Of a DNA stretch of 64,000 nt, positions 45,659 to 57,805 are shown one piece after another (position 1 is the first letter of the stretch; each line of letters starts with the position of its first letter). This DNA comes from Phocoena phocoena (Eukaryota; Chordata; Mammalia; Artiodactyla; Phocoenidae): positions 121,277,680 to 121,341,679 of the forward strand of contig NC_089240.1 of the NCBI RefSeq assembly GCF_963924675.1, written 5' to 3'. The position numbers and the translations under genes are program-made. Under the pieces are notes generated by a model. The model worked only from the letters and a program-made list of their open reading frames with translations. It did not search any database and was not told where the DNA came from.

Positions 45659-47049
45659 ATTATAGGGGCTGAACGTGCCAGAGCAGCAGACAAATCTGTC
45701 TGTTTATACTGCTGCCTCAGTCTGTACCTCTAAGTCACGCTCCCAAACTGCCTCAACAAGTCGTACTTGTACACTCTGATCAGCATGAGGTCAGTGTCCA
45801 GCAATCCTGGTCCCTACTGCAGATCCCTGGCCCGGCACACAGTACACATTCATCAAATGGTCCAGAATTCCTCACTTGCCAATTAACTCGAAATGAATTT
45901 CTGAAGACTCATGAGACAGGCCGTGTATCCTTTGAGATACTAGAAAATAAAGTGTTAGGTAAATGACCAATTCCAGCTCAGGAGGAGTTGCAGACATGTG
46001 TTTAACAACCCAATTAATAAACTGCAGTGGGAGAAGACAGAACAACTGAGATAGTTATATATTTCAATGTTTTTCAACTTTGTTTGGTTTGTCGCCCACT
46101 TGTACTAATTCCTATTTGACTCTACATGCTGGCACTTTTTATGTAGAATAGAATCCATAAAAAGTACTTGCCGAATGTTCCAAGAGTCTTCTCATGGCAT
46201 TTTCTTTCATAGTGCAGCAACGGCACAAAGTTGAGGCTGCTTCCTACACAATGAACAAAAATTATTTTCATGAAATTAGCTAGAGTGGTAGTAAACTTTG
46301 ACCTTTGCTACAGTGTGGGGTAGAAGCCTAGAGCTATGGAAACATTTTTGTTTCCTTACAGAGTAATGAGGGAGGTCAGAGTTGAAAATGTCCCCAGGCT
46401 ACACTGAAAAAAGGAGTTTGATTCTAACTGCTAGAAACAGCCACCTATGCTTCCTAATCAGCACTTCTGTTCCCACCGGGGGTCTGGTCCTTTTGTTCAG
46501 TAAGTGGGTGAGTTCCTAAATGGCACTGATTCATATGGGATCCCGATCTCATTCCGATTTGCTCAGTTGTTAGGAATTCCACTGCCAGAGGCAAGCATCA
46601 GATCTAGAGGCAAACCTAGGCAAGGCCTATCTGTACACAGGGGTTAAGATTTCCTCACGAAGGAGAAACACAAGAAACAAACACACATTCACAGCAGCCA
46701 CCACCAGCAATACCCCAGTGACCCCTGAAGGTCTGAAACAGTCAACCCACATTCTAGGCTTAAAAATCCAGAATCTCACACTTTTCTACGCTGTCTAGGC
46801 AACATTTGTTGCTTTATCTGGGATATTTTAATGTTTTCTGTATTAGAAAAATGTGGCAAAGAACAATGTAAGTATATAAAATGTATTAGGTGGATTTTCA
46901 CAATGGGAAAGGAGTCTGCTTTAAAAAAATTGGATCCATTCTTGACCTTCCTTGAAATAGTGAATTTCCCCAGCATGCTTAAAAACTATCAATTAACCTT
47001 CAAAACTTAAATTTCCATGAGCTTCTCAGGAACACATCATGAAACACAT
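45659..47049. other. Unassigned non-coding sequence
   Basis: No gene or repeat recognised over 1.4 kb. Confidence 0.4.
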
Positions 47050-47560
47050 TGTATTAGATTCCAATTGCTGCTGCAATAAATTATCACAAACAGAGGGGCT
47101 TAAAACACACAAATGTATTCTCTTACAGTTCTGGAGGTCAGAAGTCTGAAATGTGTCTCACTGGGCTAAAATCAGCTTGTCAGCCAAGCTGCATTCCTTC
47201 TGGAGACTCTAGGCAGAAATCCATTTCCTTGCCTTATTCAGTTTCTCGAAGCCACCTACCTTCCTTTTCTCATAACCCCTTCTTCTGTCTTCAAAGCCAA
47301 CGATGTAGCAGCTTCAAATCTCTCTCCTCTGACTATGCTTGTATCCTTGCACCTCCTTCTAAGACCTTCTTGCCTTCGTTTTTTAAGGACTTTTGTGTAC
47401 ATTCAGCCTATACCCAAAATACCAGAATAGTCTCCGCATCTCAGGATCCTTAAGTTAGTCACATCTGCGAAGTCCCTTGTGCCATGTAAGGTACCACAGG
47501 TACAGGTTCCTTAGATTAGAATGTGGACATCTTTCTAAGGTCATTATTCTGCCCACCATA
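47050..47560. repeat. Old interspersed repeat, copy 3 (family not named)
   Basis: Third member of the family at 4463-4800 and 11931-12300: ATTGCTGCTGCAATAAATTA, GCTTAAAACACACAAATGTA, CTTACAGTTCTGGAGGTCAG, and a late GTACCACAGGTACAGGTTCC block. Confidence 0.65.
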
Positions 47561-47582
47561 CACAGTGGTATGTTATTTTCTA

Positions 47583-48082
47583 TGTAGTTTTGGGGAGGGA
47601 AATTTTTCTTCTTTCCTTCTAGGTTCTTCTGGCTGGTCTAATAATTAAGTTGACATGAGAAAGATTAGTAGGAGAAAATCAAATTTAATTTTGAATTCTA
47701 ATGGGACCCCATAAGAATATGAGACCCATAGGCAGTCAGACAACTGAGGTTTATATGCTACCCTGAACTAAGGAGGAGGGGTAGGGGTTTGAGACTTCAA
47801 AGGGGAGGAAGACAATTCTCAAGGAGAAGATGGGAAGAAGTAATGTTTGGTAAACAAATGTTTGCCATGCCAAGGGAGAAGTCTTTCTTATGTAAAACAA
47901 AGTTATCTTTGGTGATGCTGTCTTCCAGGTACAGGCTCCCTATCTAAATTCTTCTAGGCAGTTAAGGAGAGGGTATAAAGAAAAGAAATTCCCGGGTTTT
48001 CTGTTTCTTAACAATAATCAGCTTAAAATAATCCTCATGTCAAAGAGACACGTTTTGGGGTGGCGTATTTTGCTCTCCTACA
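47583..48082 (-). mobile_element. Solo LTR of the provirus family, minus strand
   Basis: 500 bp from TGTAGTTTTGGGGAGGG to GCTCTCCTACA. It contains GGCTGGTCTAATAATTAAGT, GAGACTTCAAAGGGGAGGAA, CTATCTAAATTCTTCTAGGC and TTTTGGGGTGGCGTATTTTG, and appears nearly full length. I see no target-site duplication. Confidence 0.82.
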
Positions 48083-48612
48083 GCAGTTAGAGAAAAGTAA
48101 ACTAATAAACGAATTCGTAAGTTCTCTGTCCTTGTGCATGGAGTCGCAGTGTGTAGGAACAAGTGATAATATTTGTATATGAACTAGGTTTAGAATAATG
48201 CCAATGTAAGAAGATAGAAGGTTGAAAACATTAAGTTCCATTGGACTAAACTTGAATGATCTTGAGGCAGGAGATAGATGGGGCCCAGGCTGAGCAGCTG
48301 GAGGCTGTCCCCTGTGGACAGATACTCCAAGGCAAAGATAATAGCGGGAGCAGAGATGAGCAGAGCCCTGCCCAGTTCAAAGATAAAGAGACCACATATT
48401 CCTCATTCCCGGGATCAAGGAGACCTTCCTGACTACACACGTACAGAAAGGCTCCTCGGAGTTCAAAAGGGAGGGGGCGCCACCCCATAGTAGGTGATGT
48501 CAACTTACCCATAGGCCTCTGCGCTGGAATCCATCTTGGCTAAGGGATGCACGCACACACACGGGAGGACACTGAGATAAACCAAATATGGACTCAGAAC
48601 CAGGCAAAGCAA

Positions 48613-48761
48613 TGGGACTTCCCTGGCCGTCCAGTGGTTAAGATTCCACACTTCCACTGCAGGGGGCATGGGTTCGATCCCTGATTGGGGAACTGAGATC
48701 CTGCATGCAATGCAGTGTGGCCAAATAAATCAATAAAACAAATTCATTAAAAAAAGAAAAA
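48613..48761 (+). repeat. CHR-type SINE, minimal variant with longer tail
   Basis: GGGACTTCCCTGGCCGTCCA head, GGTTCGATCCC B-box-like motif, and an AATAAA-rich tail. The 17-bp TSD AGAACCAGGCAAAGCAA-type (48596-48612; 48762-48778) has one mismatch. Confidence 0.93.
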
Positions 48762-49000
48762 AGAACCAGGCATAGCAAGATGATTGGCCAAAGGAAACCC
48801 GGAAGAAATGCCCCATTTAATCATTCAAACTACCATGAAGACTGACTCTCTCTCTGAGCCCACCCATGTGTGTATTCACACATACTCTTTTTTTCCTCCT
48901 AATAAGCACTTTACTTGTTTCATTACTTTCCCTCTCTTTGCTGAAATTCATTTCTACAAAGCACACAAGCCAGGGCCTTGTCACTAGCCACTTGTCACTG

Positions 49001-49073
49001 GCCCTCGTGGTCTAGTGGTTAGGGTTCCAGTGCTCTCACTGCCACGGTCTGGCTTCAGTCTCTTTGCGGGGAA
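49001..49073 (+). pseudogene. tRNA-Glu-like segment, copy A
   Basis: GCCCTCGTGGTCTAGTGGTTAGG, followed by a TGCTCTCACTGCC anticodon-arm-like part, matches the 5' half of tRNA-Glu closely, including the A-box. The B-box (expected GGTTCGAnTCC) is degraded to GCTTCAGTCTC and the acceptor does not pair well, so it is not a working tRNA gene. It sits at the same place in copy B. Confidence 0.65.
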
Positions 49074-49105
49074 CTGAGATCCTCCTTCAAGCCGCTGCTG
49101 GACGA

Positions 49106-49675
49106 GGCCACCCGAGATTAAGTTGAATTCAGTTAGGATTTTGTGACAGAAGCAATATGTATTCTAATTAATCACATACATATTTTGTCAAACTCATGTA
49201 AGGTATTTAGCTCCCATTCCATCTATGTGATATAGAACAATGAATAACACGTAGATAATCCTCTTTTACATGTTTTAGTTGCCTAAATAAATTCCCCTCC
49301 TGAAAGAATGGGTTGGATTATTTATTCTTTAATAGCAGAGAATCTATACATATCTTTTAGCTATTTGGAGGTCACGAAGGCTTTAAGAAGCTGCTCTGTC
49401 ATTACTGAGTCATGAAACTTAACAGCCCATGAATGCTGCCCGAGTTCAACACCAAAGGCTAAATAGGATAAAATACTGCATTAATTACAGTCTATTATCA
49501 TCAGCAGTTGGTTAGGGGAAATGTGGTTATATTGAAACTTCAAAATACATTAAAAAATTAAACACTTTCGTAACAATAAAACAGTGAAAACATTTTTAAG
49601 GTAAAAATTTCCTATTCCACACCTCAAACAGCTTACCTGTGTTCACTATGCCTTGCTATTTTCCAGTTCTCGTGT
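49106..49675. other. Unassigned; candidate conserved non-coding DNA
   Basis: About 570 bp of A/T-rich, repeat-free sequence with homeodomain-like TAATTA cores (TTCTAATTAATCAC, GCATTAATTACAG). No frame of note. Conservation can only be guessed. Confidence 0.35.
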
Positions 49676-49712
49676 AGGTACATACATACATTTATACATA
49701 CATACATACGTT
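49676..49712. repeat. (ACAT)n microsatellite
   Basis: Two short runs of CATA tetramers separated by TTTATA. Confidence 0.9.
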
Positions 49713-49739
49713 GTTTTCACATACCTGTAATCATAATAT

Positions 49740-50130
49740 AGATACAAATTTATGTTTGGCTTTTTACACCCTAATGTTTATTTTTTTCAGGTAATTATGT
49801 AATGGTCATAATTTTTATTTTAATGGCTACAGTGTATTCCACAGCGTGGATGTAACACGATTTTCTTGATTCTATGATTAGACATTTATGTTGAATCCAT
49901 TTTTTGACCCTGATAAACACTGCTGCACATAACATTTTGGGGTATGTTTTTCTTGGGGACTGGAGAGATTATTTTCTCGGGACAGTTTTTAAAAGTGTTA
50001 TAGTAGTCATATGGAATTTTAAAACAAATAATGACAGGTTTTGCTCCATGTTTGTACATAGTAAAATTATCACTAGTGACAGGGAAAGTACTTTTAAAAG
50101 ATGCCAATAATATCTTTATACCAACATTCA
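49740..50130 (-). repeat. Old LINE-like fragment
   Basis: ACAGTGTATTCCACAGCGTG and CACTGCTGCACATAACATTT resemble reverse-strand L1 sequence. Strongly diverged. Confidence 0.5.
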
Positions 50131-51142
50131 TACCTTGCCTGAAATCATTTTCCTGAGGACAGAAATAAGAGCGAAGAATACGCCGAATGAGTACAACGGT
50201 TAAATTATACACAGATTATTGTTGATTATGTAGAAAAGGTTATATAGAAAAACTGTGGAGGAATAAAAGGAACAGTGAATTTAAAAAGACTATTGCTATA
50301 TGCCAATGGAGCAAATTACAAAATTCTGTACGTAACTCATGTATATGGTTTATATTCAATTCCATGCTAAATATTTAATAATCATTGATCCTCTCCTGAG
50401 AATTAAATTCTTAAAGAATAGGGATTTGAAGTTCTATTTATGTTACATAGGCTACAAAATTTTAGAGGTAATAGAGACATGTTAGAACTTTCAAAGTACA
50501 TATATTTTAATGTCAGTAATAGAGTGTAAGGCAAGAAGTAGATTTGGTTTTATCAGATGGTGGAATGATGGAATGATGGCAATTTCTATTACATTCTTCA
50601 CGCTGCTTGTCACTTTACTCTTAATTCAAATGTACAAGGAGGAAAGACATTTTGTTAAAACTGTCAGTAAAATACTTAACCAAAGAAGCGAGCCATGTGT
50701 TAAAGGTTCCAAGAGGTGGGGGAAACACTGCAATAAATCGAGACCTTCTCCAGCTTTCATTTCATTATGTAGCTGCACAGTGTTTATCTGAAGAATTCAC
50801 AATCGTATGTAATTTGACTTTTAAGTAGGAAATATGACCAATACAGACTGAAGCATTAAAAGTTGTAAGTGCCTCTTCAATAATGTGAGAGAAGTCAGGA
50901 TTCACACTAATGGGAAAGCTGGTTGGCTATCTTTGCAGAGGAGAATATCTTTCAGTGGAATAGCTGTCCCTGACCACAATGAGTTGACCCACTAGAGAAT
51001 TCCTGATGCTTAATATAAGAGAATACTGATACACTCAAAATTTTAAATGGGCTGAAGATTCCATTACATAGTACTGCGAATAAAATTGGCAAACCTGAAT
51101 CTCCGCGAGGTGCTATCGACACGATAATAATGATCAATTTTC
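50131..51142. other. Unassigned non-coding sequence
   Basis: Nothing recognised. A GGAATGATGGAATGATGG duplication lies near 50560. Confidence 0.4.
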
Positions 51143-51158
51143 TGAAAGGAGAGTCTTT

Positions 51159-51201
51159 TTTTTTTTTTTTGCGGTACGCGGGCCTCTCACTGTTGTGGCC
51201 T
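51159..51201 (-). repeat. Extremely truncated CHR SINE (tail only)
   Basis: Only 43 bp: a T run plus GCGGTACGCGGGCCTCTCAC and TGTTGTGGCC, i.e. the 3' end of the short SINE variant in reverse. It is bounded by a perfect 16-bp TSD, TGAAAGGAGAGTCTTT, at 51143-51158 and 51202-51217, so it is a complete retrotransposition event and not a deletion remnant. Confidence 0.95.
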
Positions 51202-51217
51202 TGAAAGGAGAGTCTTT

Positions 51218-53889
51218 AGGATAAGAGGAGCTACCTCTAATTTGTAAACAATAGACAACTTATACAAAGTAGCATGATTAGCTTGAGAGACTAATTTTGT
51301 AAAGTAACTTTATTTCTATGTGATGTCCTTTTATTCATATTTTAAACATATAACTTTTAATTAATTAATTCTCTCATTCTTTCATTCAGAGTATTAGTGC
51401 CAGATAGTGTGGCTCTCTAAGGGGAGCAGGAGAAACACAAAATCCATGCTCTATGGGGGTTACATTCTAATAGATATCTGTTTATGGCACATATTTTTCC
51501 CCACTACAGAACATCAAAAGGACCCATCATTATCGGTAAAAGAGGGGAAAACAACATAGCAGTATAACTGTCAAATGGAGTTGCAGAGACATTCTAGAAA
51601 AGAGTATAACATGCAGCAATATATTTCAGTGAATACTGGATGGGAAAGAGATAATGCAAGCTCACGGAGGTGTTAGAATTTACACCAAGTTTGGTTTTTC
51701 AGATGTCTGAGAGAGGTTTGATATGCACCTCACCTTTCTGTTTTGGGTGGACTCAACCTGAAGAAAAAGACTGTGTCTTTCCTTTGCCCCCAGGTCCTTT
51801 TCAATCTGTGGTCCCTCATAACAATAGCACTGGTTGTCACACAGAGAAAGGCAGTCGCCAATAGGTAGTTTCACTCACATCTGTTTTATTTCCATATCCC
51901 TTAGATCCCCAAGCTACGTGTGGCTATGTTGCTTGGAGGAAGAATGGAGAATGAATGGAGGGCTACACTACTGACTGTATCTTGTATCAGGTTTCCTTTG
52001 AGAAAGAGAAATTTGGATAATCTTGGGATCACAGAAATGTTTAATGGAACTCCAACTAGCTGAGGAGTCAATACCAGTGGGAAAACTCCCTTCACAGACA
52101 AAAATCTGTAGTCAGACCAAATGAGCTCCGTGAAGTGACTAAATCCACCTTGGCAGAGGCAGGAGGCCTCATTTTGGGTGCTTTTAAAGCAATGAATACT
52201 TTACATATGGGCTACAAAGGAAGCTAATCACTTTCCATATATTTTAAACACACTCTCTTATACCCAAGACAATCCAAATAGTTTAAATATCCTCACTATC
52301 CATGTGTCAAAGAGGAAACGCAACACTAGCCATAACTGCATCATCTTTAAAGAAATCCTTTGTAATAATTAAGCTCATTACATCTGAATATTTAATTTCT
52401 GCCAGTACACAACTAAATAATTTTTCAAAATATTGTAGTGAAATCTACCAAGACTATTAAAAGTTTACCCAACTGTCATCTAGAAAACATTACAAAGTTT
52501 CTAGTCAGGAGCATCAGAGCCTTTAGAGGATTTTCCAGTATCACCTTAGACACCTTCTCAGTACGGTAGAAAACGGTCACAGCTTACCAATAACCAAGAC
52601 AAATTCCGTTCACCTTCTGCTATTCGAAGTTGAAAATTCACCTGTCAACACTGTCCTTTCCTAACCTACATAGATAATCATTAAAATCATTAGGTATTGG
52701 CAAAATTCTCATAATTTATAAGATGAGGCTTTGATTTTTAGCCCTTAAACTTTTAAGTTATTTATTTTTTTGTTTGTTTTTGTTTTTCAAAAACAGAGGA
52801 AAATCCCAAATTATATCTGTTTGGCAAAGGAAGCGATGGCAAAGGAAGCGATGTCCGTTATTCGTGGCCTAAATATCCAATGCAATGTGGTCTGGAAACA
52901 TTTCTCTATATCTCTTTAGTCAATAAATAATGGCTACTATATTGCCTATGATATCTTTAAATGATATATGGTCCGTATCATGCTTACTGGTCCCTGGAGA
53001 CTTAAAAGCAATTAGTACATAGCTTCTTTTCAGATATAATGATCATCTGAAAACAGGTTTCACAGACCTCCTAAAAGATTCAAAAATTTTGATTTAATGT
53101 ATCTTATGAGTATGGCAGAGATAGATAAACACTTTGGTTTACGTATCTGTATGTTATTTAAAGCAGTATATGTTTGTTTCCTCTGCTGGAACTTCTTGAT
53201 TCCTTTGTTACAATGAACCAGAGTTGGTTTTTTCCTCCTATAAAGTTCCAAAATGCAATGTGAACAATGTTAGCTATTTATAAATCAACCAACTTCAACC
53301 TCTTCATTTTTCACTATTAGCTATTTCCTCAGAGTCCACTCCTGCCCTTGGAAATTCAGAACATTTGCAAGTCCTTGATGCGGCAGAGGTTTTTATTCGG
53401 TCAGCCATCTGGGAGAGTACCTGAACTACCTTCTGCACCAAAATAAAATCCACGCAATGTCAGCCCAAATGCCTCCTCTAAAAGCATCACCCTGGTCCTT
53501 AAATGAACACCAACACTGACATTTTAACACACAATTTTAGAGGAAACTAAGAAAATTACACAGTATCTGCTCTGCTATAAATATAAATAATACAATTTAA
53601 AGATAAGTATATAGATTAAGATCATTCACGATGTGTTAACAATAATTTGTTCTTACTAAACCCAACAGGGAAAATACAGTTTGCATTCAGGTCACCATTA
53701 TTAGGACCTGGAGGTCTACATTTTTCTTAGTCTGTAGTCAGTATCTCTATTTGCCAGCAGGAGACTTCTACTTGAATTTTCCTCCTCTCAACTCAGATCA
53801 AGTTTGTCTAAATGTCTATTCTTCATCTTCCCTGGACATCTGTTGTCTTTCAGCACCTTCCTATATCAATCACTGTCATCTTCAATCTC
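51218..53889. other. Unassigned non-coding sequence
   Basis: 2.7 kb in which I recognise no gene. A 15-bp two-copy tandem duplication (GGCAAAGGAAGCGATG) lies at 52822-52853. 51380-51490 may hold an old repeat piece (GGGGGTTACATTCTAATAGA). Confidence 0.4.
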
Positions 53890-54794
53890 TCATAAGTCCT
53901 AGTACCAAACCTTAGAGCCCTTTCTGAATCTTTTTTTGCCCTTATCCGCTGCAACCCTTTGGTCCCTTGATAATCCTTCCAATGCATGCCTTTTATATCT
54001 GTTCACTGCTCCACCTGGTCTGAATCCTTGTCACCTCACATGTAGACAATTACAACAGATGCTTCCTAGCTTTAGAAACTCTCAAGTTCCTTTTGCTCCA
54101 ATTCATCTTAGACTTTGCTGTCAGAATAACTTGCCTAGGGCTTCCCTGGTGGCGCAGTGGTTAAGAATCCACCTGCCAATGCAGGGGACACGGGTTCGAG
54201 CCCTGGTCCGCGAAGATCCCACATGCCTCCTAGCAACTAAGCCCGTGCATCACAACTACTGAGCCTGTGCTCTAGAGCCCGTGAGCCACAACTACTGAGC
54301 CCATGTGCCACAACTACTGAAGCCCATGTGCCTAGTGCCCGTGCTCGGCAACAAGAGAAGCCACCGTGATGAGAAGCCTGCGCACCGCAACGAGTAGCCC
54401 CCACTCGCCACGACTAGAGAAAGCCCGTGCACAGCAACAAAGACCCAACGCAGCCAAAAATAAATAATACATAAAAATAAATAAATTTAAAAAAAAAGAA
54501 TAACTTGCCTAAAACATAAATCTCACTAAAATGTCTTTCTATTCAAAACATCCAGTGGTTCTTCAATGACCTTTTGGATGTAGCTCAAATTCTGTGATAT
54601 CTAGAATTAATTCAGCCTTTTTAGGCTGGTATTCTAGGTTCTGGCCTGACCTTGCCTGCGTACTCTCATCCCACTATTCCATGACAGTGACCCAGTTCTC
54701 CAGTCAAGGTACCTCTTCACTGTTCACTAATATTATAATCATTCCCAACTACAAGCTTTTCTTCTTGCTTTATCTGGCTGTGTCTACTACTAGG
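53890..54794 (+). repeat. L2 LINE split by a CHR SINE
   Basis: L2 phrases before the SINE (CAATTACAACAGATGCTTCC, ATCTTAGACTTTGCTGTCAG) continue after it (AAAACATAAATCTCACTAAA, ATCCAGTGGTTCTTCAATGA, CTGGCCTGACCTTGCCTGCG). Frames broken. Confidence 0.75.
54138..54496 (+). repeat. CHR-type SINE, long variant
   Basis: 359-bp copy from GGGCTTCCCTGGTGGCGCAG, with GGTTCGAGCCC and a series of ACAACTACTGAGCC/GCAACGAG units, to an A-rich tail. A perfect 15-bp TSD, AGAATAACTTGCCTA, is at 54123-54137 and 54497-54511. Confidence 0.96.
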
Positions 54795-54960
54795 CAGGGT
54801 TCCTTAACATGTCATCCAAAGGTCACCTATATCAGAATCATCTGAGATGCTTATAAATCATGCAGATCCCTGAATCCACAACTCAGACCTACTGCATTCG
54901 GAGACTTAGAATTTACAAGCTTCCCAGGTGATTCTGGTATAGGCTAAATTGTGAGCTCCT
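54795..54960 (+). repeat. MER5-like hAT element inside L2
   Basis: CAGGGTTCCTTAACATGTCA, ATATCAGAATCATCTGAGAT, CAGACCTACTGCATTCGGAG and TTCCCAGGTGATTCTGG give the MER5 series. L2 resumes after it. Confidence 0.7.
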
Positions 54961-55060
54961 TCATGTTATGGGTAAGTGGAATTCCACTCTTAGTCTCTCT
55001 GTCTGAGACATAGTGCCTGGCACACATTAGATGGTGAATATTTTTTAATGGGTAAAATTT
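54950..55060 (+). repeat. L2 LINE 3' tail (continues 53890-54794)
   Basis: TGTGAGCTCCTTCATGTTAT, ATAGTGCCTGGCACACATTA and GATGGTGAATATTTTTT are the L2 terminus. Confidence 0.7.
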
Positions 55061-55877
55061 ATTATGGTATAGAATATCTTAAACAGGAGAATGAATTCTA
55101 AATTTCTTTGAATCCTAAATTTCAGGTATGAAGGATGAAATTGTCTCTGCTTCCTTTGTCTCCAATGGTGCCCTAGCTTTTGGCTAAGATCAGGTATGTC
55201 CCCTTTAGTCTAGTTTCCATCTGCAAAAACTTGGAAAACTTTATAGCAGGCGCCAGGTGGACTCAAACGTAGGCAGGGTATCTGTCCAGCAAGCATGGAA
55301 GGTATAGGTCGTGTTGCAAGTTCTTTCAAGTCATTATTAGAAAGAAGTTAGAAAGTGAAAGCCAGTGGCAGGCTCACAACTAAGTAAATATGTTTTTCTG
55401 AGTGACAACAAAATGAAGCCCAGAAAGTTGTCAAATTCACTGCCAGAGTTAATGAAAAACTTGATAGGATGCTGAAGAAACATGGCACACAGAGTTTCTG
55501 GTCAGAAAGAATAAACAATCACCACTGAACCAAATTGTCTTCCTCTGACAGCTAGTCACTCAACAATGGAAATTCTCTGGTTAATTTCAAAGCCTGGATG
55601 AAACACCACAGAGAGAGGAAATCAAAACAAAGAAAAGAAAGAATATATCCTTATGGAGATTCCCTTGAGGGAAAACACTGAAGGTTAAGATCCTTTTTGA
55701 AAAAGGCACTATCTTTTTAAAAAGTAATATATGCACATGATAAAAATAGATTCATTCATAGTAAGGTTATATGGTTAAAGTAATCCTCCCTCCCATGCCC
55801 TTTTCATTTTCTATGAAGGTTTAGATTCTTAAAAATTTGGTTCTTATACATTTATTATGTAGTTTGACCCTTTACTC
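55061..55877. other. Unassigned non-coding sequence
   Basis: Nothing recognised. Confidence 0.4.
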
Positions 55878-56180
55878 TGTGGGAGGTGAAAAATAATTCT
55901 CCTTCTAGCCTCCTGGGGTTTTGGCTGAGACGTCCTGTAATAAAAGACAGATTAACAGGAGGAAAACAACAGAATTTTAATAACATGTATACCTCTGTAT
56001 ACATGGGAGAGTGAGACCCAGGAAATCTGAGTAACTCCCCAAAATGGCCCAAGCCACCACCTTAAATACCATTTCCAGCTAAAGACAAAAGATGTTGGAG
56101 GGGGGAGAGCCAAGTTTTTAGGCAAAGCACAATAAACAAGGGTAAGGTTATGACGCAGGGTTAAGTCCACACCTTCTTCA
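55878..56180 (-). mobile_element. LTR related to the provirus family, partial or end uncertain
   Basis: Reverse-orientation. TGTGGGAGGTGAAAAATAAT, then CAGATTAACAGGAGGAAAAC, TTTTAATAACATGTATACCT and CACCACCTTAAATACCATTT follow the R/U5-to-TATA order of the copies at 40453 and 58926 read backwards. The far (U3) end is not clear and may extend to about 56330. It is a diverged subfamily. Confidence 0.65.
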
Positions 56181-56607
56181 TTGATAAGAGTTTCATTGAT
56201 TTTGTTACTTGTCTACCTAGCTAAAATACTTCAGGGAAGAAGAAATCTCATAAAATGAAATTTATATAAGCAAGTTCTAAATAGTTTCATGAAAGATTTG
56301 GAGGTGAGATTTATTGTCTTGAGTCTTAAAAATCATTGGAACGACGACTTGGAATATAATTATTTTTCTCTCCATATACTTTCCATGTATGTTCATGACT
56401 ATAAATTGTTAAATTATCTCATTTCTTAAGGCCCAACTTGTTCAGGTAAGTATTTTGCTATTGGAAATATTCACTTTGCCTTTGGTTTACCAATACTAAC
56501 CTGAGTTTTGAAAAAAATAAAAGTGGAGTGGTCATTCAGAATATTTGATTTCATTGTTTTTCATTCAGAAAGCAAGAATCAGTACTAAAACCCATATGCT
56601 CCCCAAC
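56181..56607. other. Unassigned non-coding sequence
   Basis: May include the unrecognised U3 of the preceding LTR. No gene seen. Confidence 0.4.
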
Positions 56608-56622
56608 AGTAATTTTTAATTT

Positions 56623-56972
56623 GTTTTTATAAATTTATTTATTTATTTTTGACTGCGTTGCGTCTTCATTGCTGTGCTCGGGCTTTCTCTAGTTGCGGCG
56701 AGCGGGGACTACTCCTCCTTGTGGTGAGCGGGCTTCTCATTGCGGTGGCTTCTCTTGTTGCAGAGCACGGGCTCTAGGTGCGTGGGCTTCAGTACTTGTG
56801 GCACGCGGGCTCAGTAGTTGTGGCTTGTGGGCTCTAGAGCGCAGGCTCAGTAGTTGTGGCACATGGGCTTAGTTGCTCCACGGCATGTGGGATCTTCCTG
56901 GACCAGGGACCGAGCCCATGTCCCCTGCACTGGCAGGAGGATTCTTAACCACTGCACAGCCAGGGAAGTCCC
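56623..56972 (-). repeat. CHR-type SINE, long variant
   Basis: Reverse 350-bp copy: A/T tail with TTTAT repeats, TTTGACTGCGTTGCGTCTTC, repeated GTTGTGG/GGGCTT units, and the head ending CAGCCAGGGAAGTCCC. An imperfect TSD, CAGTAATTTTTAATT / CAGTAATTGTTATTT, begins at about 56607 and 56973. Confidence 0.92.
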
Positions 56973-57805
56973 CAGTAATTGTTATTTATAGAATTTAACA
57001 AATTTTAAGGTGTTATTAGAAAGGTAAAGGCCACTATTTTGTCTTTACATAATACATAATTCTGAGAATACTTAAAACTTTTATTTTCAAAATATTTTTT
57101 CAACTGTATCAAGCACCCTTCAACAAATGATTCCTCAATTCTCTCTCACTAGTGAAAAATCAAATGAAAATGCTGTCCAAATGATTGAGGAACACTGATT
57201 GTCTTACAAGCTGATAAACTAAACAACATAAACAAACACAGCTCAAAAAGTTCAATTTCTTTGATGCAGCAGCTAAAACTCTATATAGAGCACGCTCTAC
57301 TCATCTCCAGCCCTAGGCACACCTTTCCAATGTTTTGATCACACAATACCTTGCCTAACTTGTTGGTTCTTTCCATAGATCAAAGAAGTAGAAATGAAGA
57401 ATTAAGCAATTAACAGATCACTAGATCGCTTCCCTAGCTTCCCTTCAGTAATCTCTCGAACAAATTGTGTGAACGAGATAGCACCTAAAGAAAAATCACG
57501 AGTCCACAAGCCTGCACACAGTAGGGGTGGCGATGACTCTGACTCCCTATCTCAATGATTAACTGAGATTACTTCCCTTTTCCCATTTAAAAACCTTGGT
57601 GGCTGTGCAGAATCTTCAGACGTGATTTTCGGGGGACACTGAGTCTACCATTTCCCCAGATTGCTGGCATTCTGATTAAAAGCAACTTTCCTTTCTACCA
57701 AGAAATGCTTCTTGGTATTGATTTTTGAGCAGCGAGCAGTTGGACCTGATTCAGTAACAATGTGAGTAAAACTACATATTTCAAGTGAATATGATCTCAG
57801 GGGCC
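56973..57805. other. Unassigned; right part may extend the LTR-like repeat
   Basis: 56990-57640 shows nothing recognised. 57650-57805 (CAACTTTCCTTTCTACCAAG, AGCGAGCAGTTGGACCTGAT) may be internal sequence of the element that follows, but it has no counterpart in copy A that I could align. Confidence 0.35.

Larger units (their letters stand above)
48262..49105 (+). mobile_element. LTR-like repeat with internal tRNA-Glu-like segment, copy A
   Basis: Aligns base-for-base over long stretches with the reverse complement of 57806-58420. Shared blocks in order: GAGATAGATGGGGCCCAGGC, GACCACATATTCCTCATTCC, CCATCTTGGCTAAG, GGACTCAGAACCAGGCAAAG, 'atgattggccaaaggaaaccc', CTCCTAATAAGCACTTTACT and AAATTCATTTCTACAAAGC. 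The order resembles an LTR with a polyadenylation region. A tRNA-Glu-like stretch follows directly. A CHR SINE (48613-48761) splits this copy. Family not identified. Confidence 0.7.

Noticed and set aside
47583..48082. Target-site duplication for this LTR
   Set aside because: I compared the flanks (ending TTTTCTA and beginning GCAGTTAG) and found no 4-6 bp match.
49001..49073. Functional tRNA-Glu gene
   Set aside because: The A-box part is good but the B-box and acceptor stem are degraded, and the segment is part of a dispersed repeat.
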